This document shows positions 1-6,355 of a DNA stretch of 14,792 nt, piece after piece (position 1 is the stretch's first letter; the number at the start of each line of letters is the position of its first letter). This DNA is from Actinomycetota bacterium. Lineage in GTDB: Bacteria; Actinomycetota; CADDZG01; WHSQ01. The position numbers were made by a program, and so were the translations under genes. The stretch is from assembly GCA_016781115.1 (NCBI GenBank), contig JADDQX010000041.1, positions 1,373-16,164 of the forward strand, read 5' to 3'. The notes below the pieces were generated by a model. That model ran no database searches, was not told the DNA's origin, and saw only the letters and a list, made by a program, of their open reading frames with translations.

Positions 1-135
1 GTTGGCCGAGTGGAACATGTTCGGGCTCATCTCGGCCGGGTTCGTGCCGTGCTCCGCGCTCGCGGGGGTTGCCGCAAGGATGGGCGCGATGAGACCGAGA
101 ACGCAGACAACAACTAGTGCTTTCAGTTTTAGCAA
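1..135 (-). CDS. Secreted protein, N-terminal part only (runs off the left edge)
   Basis: On the minus strand a TTG at 133-135 opens a reading frame that stays open for 45 codons to the window edge. It begins with a clear Sec signal peptide: Lys residues at 3 and 5, a hydrophobic core at about residues 6-22, and an A-x-A cleavage site (ATPASA, cut after residue 27). The mature protein would start EHGTNPAEMSPNMFHSAN. A GGGAGG Shine-Dalgarno ends four bases before the TTG, which decides this start; no ATG or GTG lies nearby. The visible mature N-terminus loosely recalls actinobacterial secreted LVIVD-repeat proteins, but 18 residues are too few to assign a family. The long upstream leader (136-280) may control its translation. 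Confidence 0.6.
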   Translation of the reverse strand, partial: MLKLKALVVVCVLGLIAPILAATPASAEHGTNPAEMSPNMFHSAN

Positions 136-280
136 GGTGCCTCCCAGCAGGATGATCAGGAATAAGTCGTGCGTTCGGCACGACCCGCTAGCGACGGCAC
201 ATCAATCCATAGATCACCCCCGCACCTTTAGGTGGGATGCAGCAATAAGCAGGTCCCGCGTAAGATCCTGCTGGTCGACG
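136..280 (-). promoter_or_regulatory. Structured 5' leader of the secreted-protein gene, possible cis-regulatory RNA
   Basis: About 145 nt lie between a possible transcription start near 280 and the TTG at 135. Near its 5' end the leader carries CCAGCAGGAT (274-265, minus strand). Next to the Shine-Dalgarno it carries the perfect complement ATCCTGCTGG (153-144). Pairing them would cover the first two G of GGGAGG. Between the arms is a perfect 7-bp hairpin, GTCGTGC/GCACGAC with a 5-nt loop (166-184). No known riboswitch class was recognised; the c-di-AMP, c-di-GMP and cobalamin consensus elements are absent as far as can be judged by eye. The complementarity is seen directly; the regulatory role is inference. 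Confidence 0.35.
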
Positions 281-286
281 GTGGAA

Positions 287-316
287 AACCTACACAAATA
301 CCCCCTCTCACATCAA
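287..316 (-). promoter_or_regulatory. Possible promoter of the secreted-protein gene
   Basis: On the minus strand TTGATG (316-311) and TAGGTT (292-287) are separated by 18 bp. The first resembles a -35 hexamer and the second fits TANNNT. They would place transcription start near 280, just before the upstream arm of the leader's inverted repeat. No experimental support; a hexamer pair of this quality can occur by chance. Confidence 0.3.
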
Positions 317-385
317 GCCAAACCCGTGAGGGCGTTCACTGTGCTCGGGCACGCCCGTCCTCGATGACCCGCGACACAACAAGGG

Positions 386-460
386 CAGGGCGGGAGGGAT
401 TCGAACCCCCGGCCACTGGTTTTGGAGACCAGCGCTCTGACCAGACTGAGCTACCGCCCT
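386..460 (-). tRNA. trnW: tRNA-Trp (anticodon CCA)
   Basis: The minus strand folds into a complete cloverleaf. The acceptor stem is AGGGCGG/CCGCCCT, the D arm GCTC...GAGC, the anticodon stem CTGGT/ACCAG with loop CTCCAAA (anticodon CCA), and the T arm has the TTCGAAT loop. The discriminator is G73, as usual for tRNA-Trp. The 3' CCA is not encoded. It lies 23 bp after the anti-sigma-factor gene on the same strand. Confidence 0.96.
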
Positions 461-470
461 AATGCGCAGG

Positions 471-476
471 AGTCTA
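471..476 (-). promoter_or_regulatory. Possible -10 element of tRNA-Trp
   Basis: TAGACT (TANNNT) on the minus strand lies 10 bp before the tRNA 5' end, placing transcription start about 4 nt upstream of mature tRNA. No convincing -35 hexamer is visible in the end of the anti-sigma gene. The tRNA could also be co-transcribed with the sigma/anti-sigma pair. Confidence 0.3.
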
Positions 477-483
477 GTCGTGT

Positions 484-834
484 TCAGGCGGTGGCGACCC
501 GGCCGCGGCGCGTCTTCCAGAACGCAGCCCCCGCGGCTCCGATGACGGCCACCGCGACGCCGGTGGCATACCTGTTGCGGTTGCGGGTGACGTGGGTGCG
601 CACCTCCTGCGCGCGCGAGGTTCGATAAGGGATCGAAGCGAGCTGATGGAACAGCTCCGCCGGAGGTTCTGCCGCTTGCGTCCTCAGGTCCTCCAACGAT
701 CGCGCCAGAGAGTTGTAACGCGCCAGCTCGGCCGAGCAGTCCGCGCAGCGTGATAGGTGCCTGCGAACAGGGAGCCCGGTATCGCCGTCGCGGCCGTAGG
801 CCGGCAGGATCTCTCTGACCTCTTCACACCTCAT
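484..834 (-). CDS. Zinc-finger anti-sigma factor, membrane anchored (116 aa)
   Basis: A partner that would hold the neighbouring ECF sigma factor inactive at the membrane. The ZAS zinc-binding pattern is present: Cys3 near the N-terminus, then H26-x3-C30-x2-C33 (HLSRCADC). A single transmembrane helix spans about residues 89-106 and is followed by a short basic tail (KTRRGR), so the extracytoplasmic part is minimal or absent. The ATG at 834 overlaps the sigma-factor stop as ATGA, and GGAG lies 7 nt upstream inside the sigma gene, so translation is probably coupled. The frame stays open upstream to about 1221, but that part is antisense-like shadow of the sigma gene. Because little protein lies outside the membrane, release may depend on redox or cytoplasmic signals rather than regulated proteolysis; that is inference. 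Confidence 0.82.
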   Translation of the reverse strand: MRCEEVREILPAYGRDGDTGLPVRRHLSRCADCSAELARYNSLARSLEDLRTQAAEPPAELFHQLASIPYRTSRAQEVRTHVTRNRNRYATGVAVAVIGAAGAAFWKTRRGRVATA

Positions 835-1424
835 CCCGCTTCTCCTTCGAAGACCAGGTCTCTCAATCTCTTGCGGGCCCGATGCACCCGCACCTTCGCT
901 GCCGTCTCGGAGATCCCCAGGTGGTCGGCAACCTCCTGGATGCTCATCCCGTACACGTCCCTCAGAACCACGACGATCCGATGCTGCTCCGGCAGTGTCG
1001 CCAGAGCGGCCTCCAACCTCTGCACCTCGATCCGGGCTCCGGCGGTCGCCTCGACCGAACCCGAAGCGGGAAGTTGCACCAACGCCTCGTCTTCCATCCC
1101 CGACTCCTGGCTCTGTCGGCGCCGCCGGCCGCGGTGCTTGCTCAACGCCGAGTTGCTCGCGACCCGGTACAGCCACGTCTCGAACAGCGCGTCCCCGCGG
1201 AAGCTCTTCAGGCCCCGCCACGCCTTGAGGTACGCGTCCTGGGTCGCCTCAGCGGCATCGTGCGGGTCTCCCGAAATGCGGAGACACAAGGTGTAGACGT
1301 CCCGGTAGGTCCTTTCGACCAGGTCGCCCCAGGCTCTCTCGTCCCCGTCCTTGCAACGTTCGACGAGCTCAGCCGGGATGCGATCGGACGACGCTCCCTC
1401 CCGGTGAACGCTTGGACGCCTCAT
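831..1424 (-). CDS. ECF-family RNA polymerase sigma factor (197 aa)
   Basis: An alternative sigma factor of the extracytoplasmic-function (SigE/RpoE-like) family. Region 2 covers about residues 33-100 (core-binding and -10 recognition, with AWRGLKSFRGDALFETWLYRVA). Region 4 covers about 137-190 and has the helix-turn-helix MSIQEVADHLGISETAAKVRVHRAR. A short acidic linker separates the two; there is no region 3, as expected for ECF factors. Length is typical. ATG at 1424 is the only reasonable start; no Shine-Dalgarno precedes it. A TAACCT -10-like hexamer (1434-1439, minus) would give a leader of only a few nt. It is followed by its anti-sigma gene with a 4-nt overlap. It diverges from gpgS with only 18 bp between start codons, so gpgS is a candidate target or co-regulated gene. 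Confidence 0.9.
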   Translation of the reverse strand: MRRPSVHREGASSDRIPAELVERCKDGDERAWGDLVERTYRDVYTLCLRISGDPHDAAEATQDAYLKAWRGLKSFRGDALFETWLYRVASNSALSKHRGRRRRQSQESGMEDEALVQLPASGSVEATAGARIEVQRLEAALATLPEQHRIVVVLRDVYGMSIQEVADHLGISETAAKVRVHRARKRLRDLVFEGEAG

Positions 1425-1433
1425 ATGTGAACG

Positions 1434-1439
1434 AGGTTA
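1434..1439 (-). promoter_or_regulatory. Possible -10 element of the ECF sigma operon
   Basis: TAACCT on the minus strand fits TANNNT and ends 9 bp before the sigma ATG. It also covers most of the GAGG ribosome binding site of gpgS on the other strand (1433-1436), so the two divergent genes share this short segment. Weak evidence, no -35 recognised. Confidence 0.2.
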
Positions 1440-1442
1440 CAG

Positions 1443-2429
1443 GTGGCCCTTCGGCCATTAGCCTTCCGGCCGATGCGAGGTGAAGGCTTGGCGGCCGATC
1501 TAAGGCCGAGGATCCAGATCGGCGACGCGCTTTCGGTGGCACAGCTCGTGGACCTGAAGCGGTCCCGGGACTTGAGCGTAAGCGTGTGCCTGCCCGCGCT
1601 CGACGAGGCGGTGACCATCGGCGCGATCTGCGAACGGGTGCGGGCCCTGGTGGAGAGCGGGCTGGTGGACGAGCTCGTGGTGGTGGACTCCGGCTCGTCC
1701 GACGGGACCGCGGTGATCGCACGGAAGGCCGGGGCCGAGGTCTACGAGGCAGCGGCCATCCTGCCGCAGGTGCCCCGCGGCGGAGGCAAGGGTGGAACGT
1801 TATGGAGAAGCCTCGCGGTGCTGCGGGGAGACGTGGTGGTGTGGCTCGATTCGGACACGCGCAACTTCACCGACGCGTTCGTCACCCGGCTGCTTGCACC
1901 GCTCCTTGCGGAGCCGTCGGTGACCTACACCAAGGCTTTCTACGAACGCCCCTACGAAGGCGGCGGCGGCTCGAGCCTCACCGGAGGCGCGCGCGTGACC
2001 GAGCTGGTCGTGCGCCCTCTGTGCCACCTGCTCTTCCCGGAGCTCACCGGCTTCGTGCAACCTCTCTCGGGCGAGTACGCCGGATACCGAGACGACCTCG
2101 TCGCGGTCCCCTTCTTCAGTGGGTATGGCGTGGAGATCGGCTTGTTGATCGACCTCGTCGACGCGCATGGGTTGGCGTCGATGGTCCAGGTAGACCTGGG
2201 GTCTCGCACCCATCGGAACCAGGACGTGCTGGCGCTGGGGCGGATGAGCTTCCAGCTGATGCAGGTGATGACTCAGCGGGCACAGGAGATGGGGCGCCTG
2301 AAGCTGGCGGGCGAGTGGCCGGATAGCTTGCTCCAGTTCATCTCCAGTGAGAACGGCCCGACGCCGGTGAGCCGCGAGCTGGGGGTGAGAGAGCTCCCCC
2401 CTATGAAGAGCGTCCTTTCAGCCGGCTGA
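1443..2429 (+). CDS. gpgS: Glucosyl-3-phosphoglycerate synthase (328 aa)
   Basis: A cytoplasmic GT81 glycosyltransferase that joins glucose from UDP- or ADP-glucose to 3-phosphoglycerate. This is the first step to glucosylglycerate, a compatible solute and, in mycobacteria, a precursor of methylglucose polysaccharide. The GT-A features are clear: PALDEAVTIG (51-60), VVDSGSSDGTA (80-90), the GKGGTLW loop (115-121) and the metal-binding D-S-D (136-138, in WLDSDT). Length matches the mycobacterial enzyme (about 324 aa). GTG at 1443 is preceded by GAGG at 6 nt; an in-frame ATG at 1473 has no Shine-Dalgarno and is the alternative. The 3' end overlaps the convergent AI-2E-family gene by 29 bp. No matching phosphatase gene (gpgP) is identified in the window. 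Confidence 0.92.
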   Translation: MALRPLAFRPMRGEGLAADLRPRIQIGDALSVAQLVDLKRSRDLSVSVCLPALDEAVTIGAICERVRALVESGLVDELVVVDSGSSDGTAVIARKAGAEVYEAAAILPQVPRGGGKGGTLWRSLAVLRGDVVVWLDSDTRNFTDAFVTRLLAPLLAEPSVTYTKAFYERPYEGGGGSSLTGGARVTELVVRPLCHLLFPELTGFVQPLSGEYAGYRDDLVAVPFFSGYGVEIGLLIDLVDAHGLASMVQVDLGSRTHRNQDVLALGRMSFQLMQVMTQRAQEMGRLKLAGEWPDSLLQFISSENGPTPVSRELGVRELPPMKSVLSAG

Positions 2430-3720
2430 AGCCACGGCCAGAGGGGCGCTTCGTCTCGTCGCCGACCACCGGCGGTTCTTCTGCCGCCACGTTCTCACCT
2501 TCCACGACCACCGCGGGTTCCTCCGGCACGACGGAAGGAGGGACGACGCCTGCTGGGGCCCCGTAGGGAGACGCCTCGACGCCCAGCACGCGTGTGGACC
2601 AGAAGTGGCTCATGACGAGCTTCGCGACCGCGACCGCGGGAACCCCGAGCAGGACTCCCCAGAATCCGGCGAGGGTGCCGCCCGCGAGGATCGACAACAT
2701 CACCGTCACCGGGTGGAGCTGCACGGTTCGCTTCATGACGTTCGGGCTGATGATGTGGTTGTCGATCTGTTGAACGGCCAGCGCTACGACTGCCGCCTTG
2801 AGGCCTAGCGCCGGGCCTCCCGTGATGAACCCGATCAGCATGCCCAGACCCCCTCCGATGAAGGGGCCCACCAACGGGATGAGGTTCGTGAATCCGGCGA
2901 TCGCGCCGATGATCAGCCAGAACGGGAGCCCGATGATCGCGAAGCCGACGGAAGCCATGATCCCGACGGTCAGCGCAACGAGGAACTGACCTTTGAAGAA
3001 CCCGCCTACGGTGCGGCCTACCTTGGAACCGAGATCGGCCACCTCCTGCCGATGGGTTTCGGGGACGAGGTTCAAGACGTCCCGCTGCAAATGCGGCAGG
3101 TCTATCAAGAGGTACAGCGCGAGCAGGGGGCCGAGGATGAAGATGAAAAGCACCTCGAGGACCGAGGATCCCAGCTCCGTGATCCTGTCGGCCGAGGCCG
3201 TGACGCGCTCGCGGAACCGCTGAGTCACCTCGTCGCATCTTTCGTGCGAGGGAGCATCTGCGTCTCCGGTCTGATCCGCTCCCAGCAGGCACGTAACCTG
3301 CGACGTGTCGACCCTCACGCCGAAGCGGTCGTTCGCGTCCTCCCCGAACCCTTCGATCGTGTCCGCGAGCTCTAGCTTGAACTCCGGCCACTGCTGGCTG
3401 AAGTTGTCCACCTGGCGGGAGATCAATGGCGTCACCGCTATCACCAGCAGCGTGATGCTGCCGAGCACGACGACGTAGGCGAGGAACGTCCCCATCGTCC
3501 GCTTCACCCGCCTCTCTTCGAGCCGGGTCACTATCGGGTTGATCAGATAGATGATCAAGAGCGCGAGAACGAGCGGCGGGAAGATGATCCGGATCTTGAA
3601 CAAGACCCAGACGAGGACCGCTCCGAGGATGAGCAGACCGATGACCGACCAGGCAGCTACGCCCGCTCGTCGCAGGCGTTCGCCCGCGGGGAGACGGGGA
3701 AGCTGAGGGGTCGTCGACAT
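2401..3720 (-). CDS. AI-2E family transporter / putative permease (439 aa)
   Basis: A polytopic inner-membrane protein of the AI-2E transporter (UPF0118, YdiK/TqsA/PerM-like) family; the true substrate of most members is unknown. Hydrophobic segments fall at about residues 22-41, 45-62 and 78-98. A long extracytoplasmic region (about 100-205) follows, then further segments including LGPLLALYLLIDLPH and the family-typical GLPFWLIIGAIAGFTNLIPL and VGPFIGGGLGMLIGF. Two cysteines in the big loop (in VTCLLG and HERCDE) flank an Asp-rich stretch and could form a disulfide. The last 60 residues are a Pro/Val/Glu-rich tail. ATG at 3720 is chosen from the protein; GTG at 3735 is possible, and neither has a good Shine-Dalgarno. 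It follows glycerate kinase by 38 bp on the same strand, so they are probably one operon. Confidence 0.88.
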   Translation of the reverse strand: MSTTPQLPRLPAGERLRRAGVAAWSVIGLLILGAVLVWVLFKIRIIFPPLVLALLIIYLINPIVTRLEERRVKRTMGTFLAYVVVLGSITLLVIAVTPLISRQVDNFSQQWPEFKLELADTIEGFGEDANDRFGVRVDTSQVTCLLGADQTGDADAPSHERCDEVTQRFRERVTASADRITELGSSVLEVLFIFILGPLLALYLLIDLPHLQRDVLNLVPETHRQEVADLGSKVGRTVGGFFKGQFLVALTVGIMASVGFAIIGLPFWLIIGAIAGFTNLIPLVGPFIGGGLGMLIGFITGGPALGLKAAVVALAVQQIDNHIISPNVMKRTVQLHPVTVMLSILAGGTLAGFWGVLLGVPAVAVAKLVMSHFWSTRVLGVEASPYGAPAGVVPPSVVPEEPAVVVEGENVAAEEPPVVGDETKRPSGRGFSRLKGRSS

Positions 3721-3758
3721 AGAAGAAGTATCCACCGGTCTTCGGTGAAGGAGTCGTG

Positions 3759-4856
3759 TTAGGCGGGGAGCCGTTCCGCGATCGTGCGGGCTCCACGCGC
3801 GAGCGCCGCGAACGGATCCTCCGTGCCTCCTGCGACCTGGGTCATCCTGGAGAGATCCAGCACGTCGCTGAAGCCGGCGGTCAGAGCGACCTTCGGCGCA
3901 ACCGCGATGCTGCCGAAGATCCCGAGGCAGGGAACGCCGTGATCGCGTGACATGAGTGCGACCCCCGCCGGAGCCTTGCCCGCAAGGCTCTGTTCGTCGA
4001 AGCGCCCTTCGCCGCTGAGGACGACGTCTGCCAGCGAGATCAACCGGTCGAGGCGCAGGCTCTCGGCGACGAAGGCGAACCCGGAGCGGAGCTCGGCTCC
4101 CAGGAACGCGACCAACCCTGCTCCTATGCCCCCTCCTGCGCCCGCGTAGGGGGCGCTCAGGACGTCGATGCCGACGTCGCGCTGGATCACACGCCCGAGG
4201 TTGGTCAGGCCGCGTTCGAGCAGCTCCACCTGTTCGGGCGAGGCTCCCTTCTGGGGGCCGAAACGTCGTGCCGCCCCCTCCGGCCCAACCAGCGGAGCAT
4301 CGACATCGCATAGCCCCACCACCCTGCGTTGAACCGGCTCGGGCGCCGGCGCGATCCGGGCGAGATCCACCAAGGCTCCTCCTCCCGGACGAAGAGGATC
4401 GCCGGCCTCGTCGAGGAAGCGCCACCCGAACGCGCGGGCGAGCCCGGTGCCGCCGTCGACGGATGCCGTGCCACCAACCGCTACCAGAACCGCGCTCGTT
4501 CCGGACAACGCAGCCGCTTGCACAAGCGCATCGCCGATCCCGTGCGAATCAGCGGTGAGAACGTCGCCCGTCTCTGGTGCCGCCGTCTCGATGCACACCG
4601 TTCCGTCGGCGAGGACTGCTAATGGCGCTCGTACCTCTGCACCCCAGGGATCCACCGTCGATACGTAGCGCTTGTCGCCATCGATCGCGTCGATCAACGC
4701 GTCCATGGTTCCGGGCCCACCGTCCGCCAGTGGACACAGCGACACCACCGCGCTCGGCAACGCTTCCCGCACACCTTCTGCGATCGCGAGCGCCGCGGCG
4801 GGACCCGACAGCGTTCCTTTGAACTTATCGGGGGCAATCAGCGCGCGCACGGCCAC
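3759..4856 (-). CDS. glxK: Glycerate 2-kinase, GarK/GlxK family (365 aa)
   Basis: Phosphorylates D-glycerate with ATP, in this family usually at the 2-position, feeding it into lower glycolysis. Recognisable family motifs are LIAPDKFKGTLSG (6-18), LADGGPGTMDA (43-53), the Gly-rich GAGGGIGAGLVAFLGAELRSG region, and LSGEGRFDEQSLAGKAPAGV near the end. Length fits the family. One oddity: the usual ADGGEG motif reads ADGGPG here, a Glu-to-Pro change in a conserved spot. GTG at 4856 is the longest start and GTG at 4850 an alternative (VRALIAPDK). It sits between gpgS and trehalose genes; glycerate is released when glucosylglycerate is hydrolysed, so it may recycle that solute (inference). Only 14 bp separate it from the divergent GT20 gene. 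Confidence 0.9.
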   Translation of the reverse strand: MAVRALIAPDKFKGTLSGPAAALAIAEGVREALPSAVVSLCPLADGGPGTMDALIDAIDGDKRYVSTVDPWGAEVRAPLAVLADGTVCIETAAPETGDVLTADSHGIGDALVQAAALSGTSAVLVAVGGTASVDGGTGLARAFGWRFLDEAGDPLRPGGGALVDLARIAPAPEPVQRRVVGLCDVDAPLVGPEGAARRFGPQKGASPEQVELLERGLTNLGRVIQRDVGIDVLSAPYAGAGGGIGAGLVAFLGAELRSGFAFVAESLRLDRLISLADVVLSGEGRFDEQSLAGKAPAGVALMSRDHGVPCLGIFGSIAVAPKVALTAGFSDVLDLSRMTQVAGGTEDPFAALARGARTIAERLPA

Positions 4857-4857
4857 C

Positions 4858-4864
4858 TACGATA
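4858..4864. promoter_or_regulatory. Symmetric -10 region between glxK and the GT20 gene
   Basis: The top strand reads TACGATA. TACGAT (4858-4863) fits TANNNT for the rightward gene and ends 7 nt before its GTG at 4871. The bottom strand of 4859-4864 reads TATCGT, also TANNNT, ending 8 nt before the alternative glxK GTG at 4850. One near-palindromic hexamer could therefore serve both directions, with leaderless or nearly leaderless mRNAs. No ribosome binding site precedes either gene at useful spacing, which agrees with leaderless starts. Confidence 0.4.
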
Positions 4865-4870
4865 CGGAAC

Positions 4871-6355
4871 GTGGACGAGGAGATGAAGGTAGCCCTCGTC
4901 TCGAACCGCGGACCCGTCACCTTCACGGAGACCTCGGAAGGGTTTGAGAGGAAACGAGGCGCGGGAGGATTGGCCGGTGCGCTCGACCCCGTCGCACGTC
5001 GATTGGGCCAGAAAGCGGTTTGGGTAGCGGCAGCGACCTCGGATGCGGATCGGAAGGCGATCGCCGCGGGTGAGGTGGAACGTCTGAACGACCTGCTGGG
5101 CTACCCCGTCCACATGCTCGATATAGAACCCGGACGCTACAGCCGCTACTACGACGTCGTCTCTAATCGCATGCTGTGGTTCGCGAACCACTGCCTGTGG
5201 GACGAGCTGGCCATCCGCGACTTCGGCGAGGACGAGCTCGCGGCGTGGGACGAGGCATACGAGCCGGTGAACGAGAGATTCGCGCGGGCGGCGGCGGATC
5301 ACGCCGATCCTGAGTCGGTCGTTCTGTTCCAGGACTATCACCTGGCGACCGCGCCGCTGTATCTCCGAAAGCTCCACCCGCGTCAGACGATCTTCCATTT
5401 CACCCACTCGTCCTTCTGCGGGCCGGATGGTCTGGAACGGCTTCCACGACCGCTGCCGAGGCGTGTGATCGAGGGGATGCTCGGAGCGGATCTCGTCGGC
5501 TTCCACGTCCCCGACTGGGCGAACAACTTCATGGCGTGCTGTGAGCGGATCGGAGCCCGTGTCGACCGCTCCTCCGGGTGCGTGGAGCACGAGGGGCGAC
5601 GGAGCTGGATCCGGACCTACCCCATACCCATCGATCCCCAGGGTCTGCGGGAGCGCGCGCAGAGAGACACGGCGCTGCTGTGGAGGGACCGCTTCCTCAG
5701 CGGCTGGACCCACGGTGGCCCCGCCGAGGGGAGGCTGATCGTCCGCGCCGATCGCACCGAGCCGTCGAAGAACATCATCAGAGGCTTCGAGGCCTTCGGA
5801 CGGCTGCTGGACCGGCGGCCCGACCTCGCGGCGACCACCCGGTTCATCGCGTGCCTCTACCCGTCCAGGCAATCGATGCCGGAGTACCGCAGGTACAGCG
5901 AGCGGATCGAGGAGGTGGTCGACGAGGTTAAGGCCCGCCACCCCGGCTCGATCCAGCTGTTCCTCCAAGACGACTTCGACCGAACCCTGGCCGCGTTGCG
6001 CATCTACGACGTATTGCTGGTGAACCCGATCATGGACGGGATGAACCTCGTCTCCAAGGAGGGGCCCACGCTCAACGAGGCTTCGGGTGTCCTGGTGCTG
6101 TCGCGTGGTGCGGGCTCGTTCGATGAGCTCGGGGAGCATGCGGTGGAGATCGACGACGCCCTGGACGTCGAGGCCACCGCGGATGCCCTGGAACGGGCCC
6201 TCGAGATGGATCCCGCGGAGAAAGCTACGAGAGCAGAGGCGTTGCGGCGCGCCGCTGCGGCGCGTCAGCCGGCCGACTGGATCGATGCCCAGCTAGAGGA
6301 TCTGGGGGCGATCCAAGGAGGAAGACCGCCGGCGACGCCGCCTCCGCATCCCTAG
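4871..6355 (+). CDS. otsA: GT20 family glycosyltransferase, probable trehalose-6-phosphate synthase (494 aa)
   Basis: Probably makes trehalose 6-phosphate from NDP-glucose and glucose 6-phosphate in the cytoplasm. GT20 features: SNRGPV at 11-16, the Gly-rich loop GAGGLAGAL (30-38), QDYHL (154-158, the acceptor-site Asp), EGMLGADLVGFH (201-212), and R295 with K300 at the R-x4-K spacing of the donor-phosphate pair. The donor loop DGMNLVSKE spans 389-397. Length is close to E. coli OtsA (474 aa). The text around these motifs (HFTHSSFCGPDG, RADRTEPSKN) differs from E. coli and matches the actinobacterial style, which also includes pseudo-glycosyltransferases of the VldE type. The adjacent otsB supports the trehalose assignment. 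Starts are GTG 4871 (likely leaderless) or ATG 4883. The stop codon shares a CTAG with the convergent otsB stop. Confidence 0.85.
   Translation: MDEEMKVALVSNRGPVTFTETSEGFERKRGAGGLAGALDPVARRLGQKAVWVAAATSDADRKAIAAGEVERLNDLLGYPVHMLDIEPGRYSRYYDVVSNRMLWFANHCLWDELAIRDFGEDELAAWDEAYEPVNERFARAAADHADPESVVLFQDYHLATAPLYLRKLHPRQTIFHFTHSSFCGPDGLERLPRPLPRRVIEGMLGADLVGFHVPDWANNFMACCERIGARVDRSSGCVEHEGRRSWIRTYPIPIDPQGLRERAQRDTALLWRDRFLSGWTHGGPAEGRLIVRADRTEPSKNIIRGFEAFGRLLDRRPDLAATTRFIACLYPSRQSMPEYRRYSERIEEVVDEVKARHPGSIQLFLQDDFDRTLAALRIYDVLLVNPIMDGMNLVSKEGPTLNEASGVLVLSRGAGSFDELGEHAVEIDDALDVEATADALERALEMDPAEKATRAEALRRAAAARQPADWIDAQLEDLGAIQGGRPPATPPPHP

Noticed and set aside
136..280. Assignment of the leader to a known riboswitch (c-di-AMP, c-di-GMP, cobalamin)
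   Set aside because: The characteristic conserved boxes of these classes could not be found by eye; only the base-paired arms are supported.
301..332. Bulged hairpin (CCCTCAC/GTGAGAGG) after tRNA-Trp as intrinsic terminator
   Set aside because: Long 14-nt loop, one bulge and no real T run; it also overlaps the proposed -35 of the next gene.
835..1221. In-frame upstream extension of the anti-sigma factor to 245 codons
   Set aside because: It lies inside the sigma-factor gene in another frame; the zinc finger starts right after the ATGA-coupled start at 834.
3721..4425. In-frame upstream extension of the AI-2E-family protein to 674 codons
   Set aside because: The extension is an Arg/Pro/Gly-rich alternative frame of glycerate kinase; family similarity starts only near 3720.
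4838..6139. Long minus-strand open frame (433 codons) opposite the GT20 gene
   Set aside because: Composition is that of an antisense shadow in high-GC DNA; no recognisable domain, while the plus strand encodes an intact GT20 enzyme.
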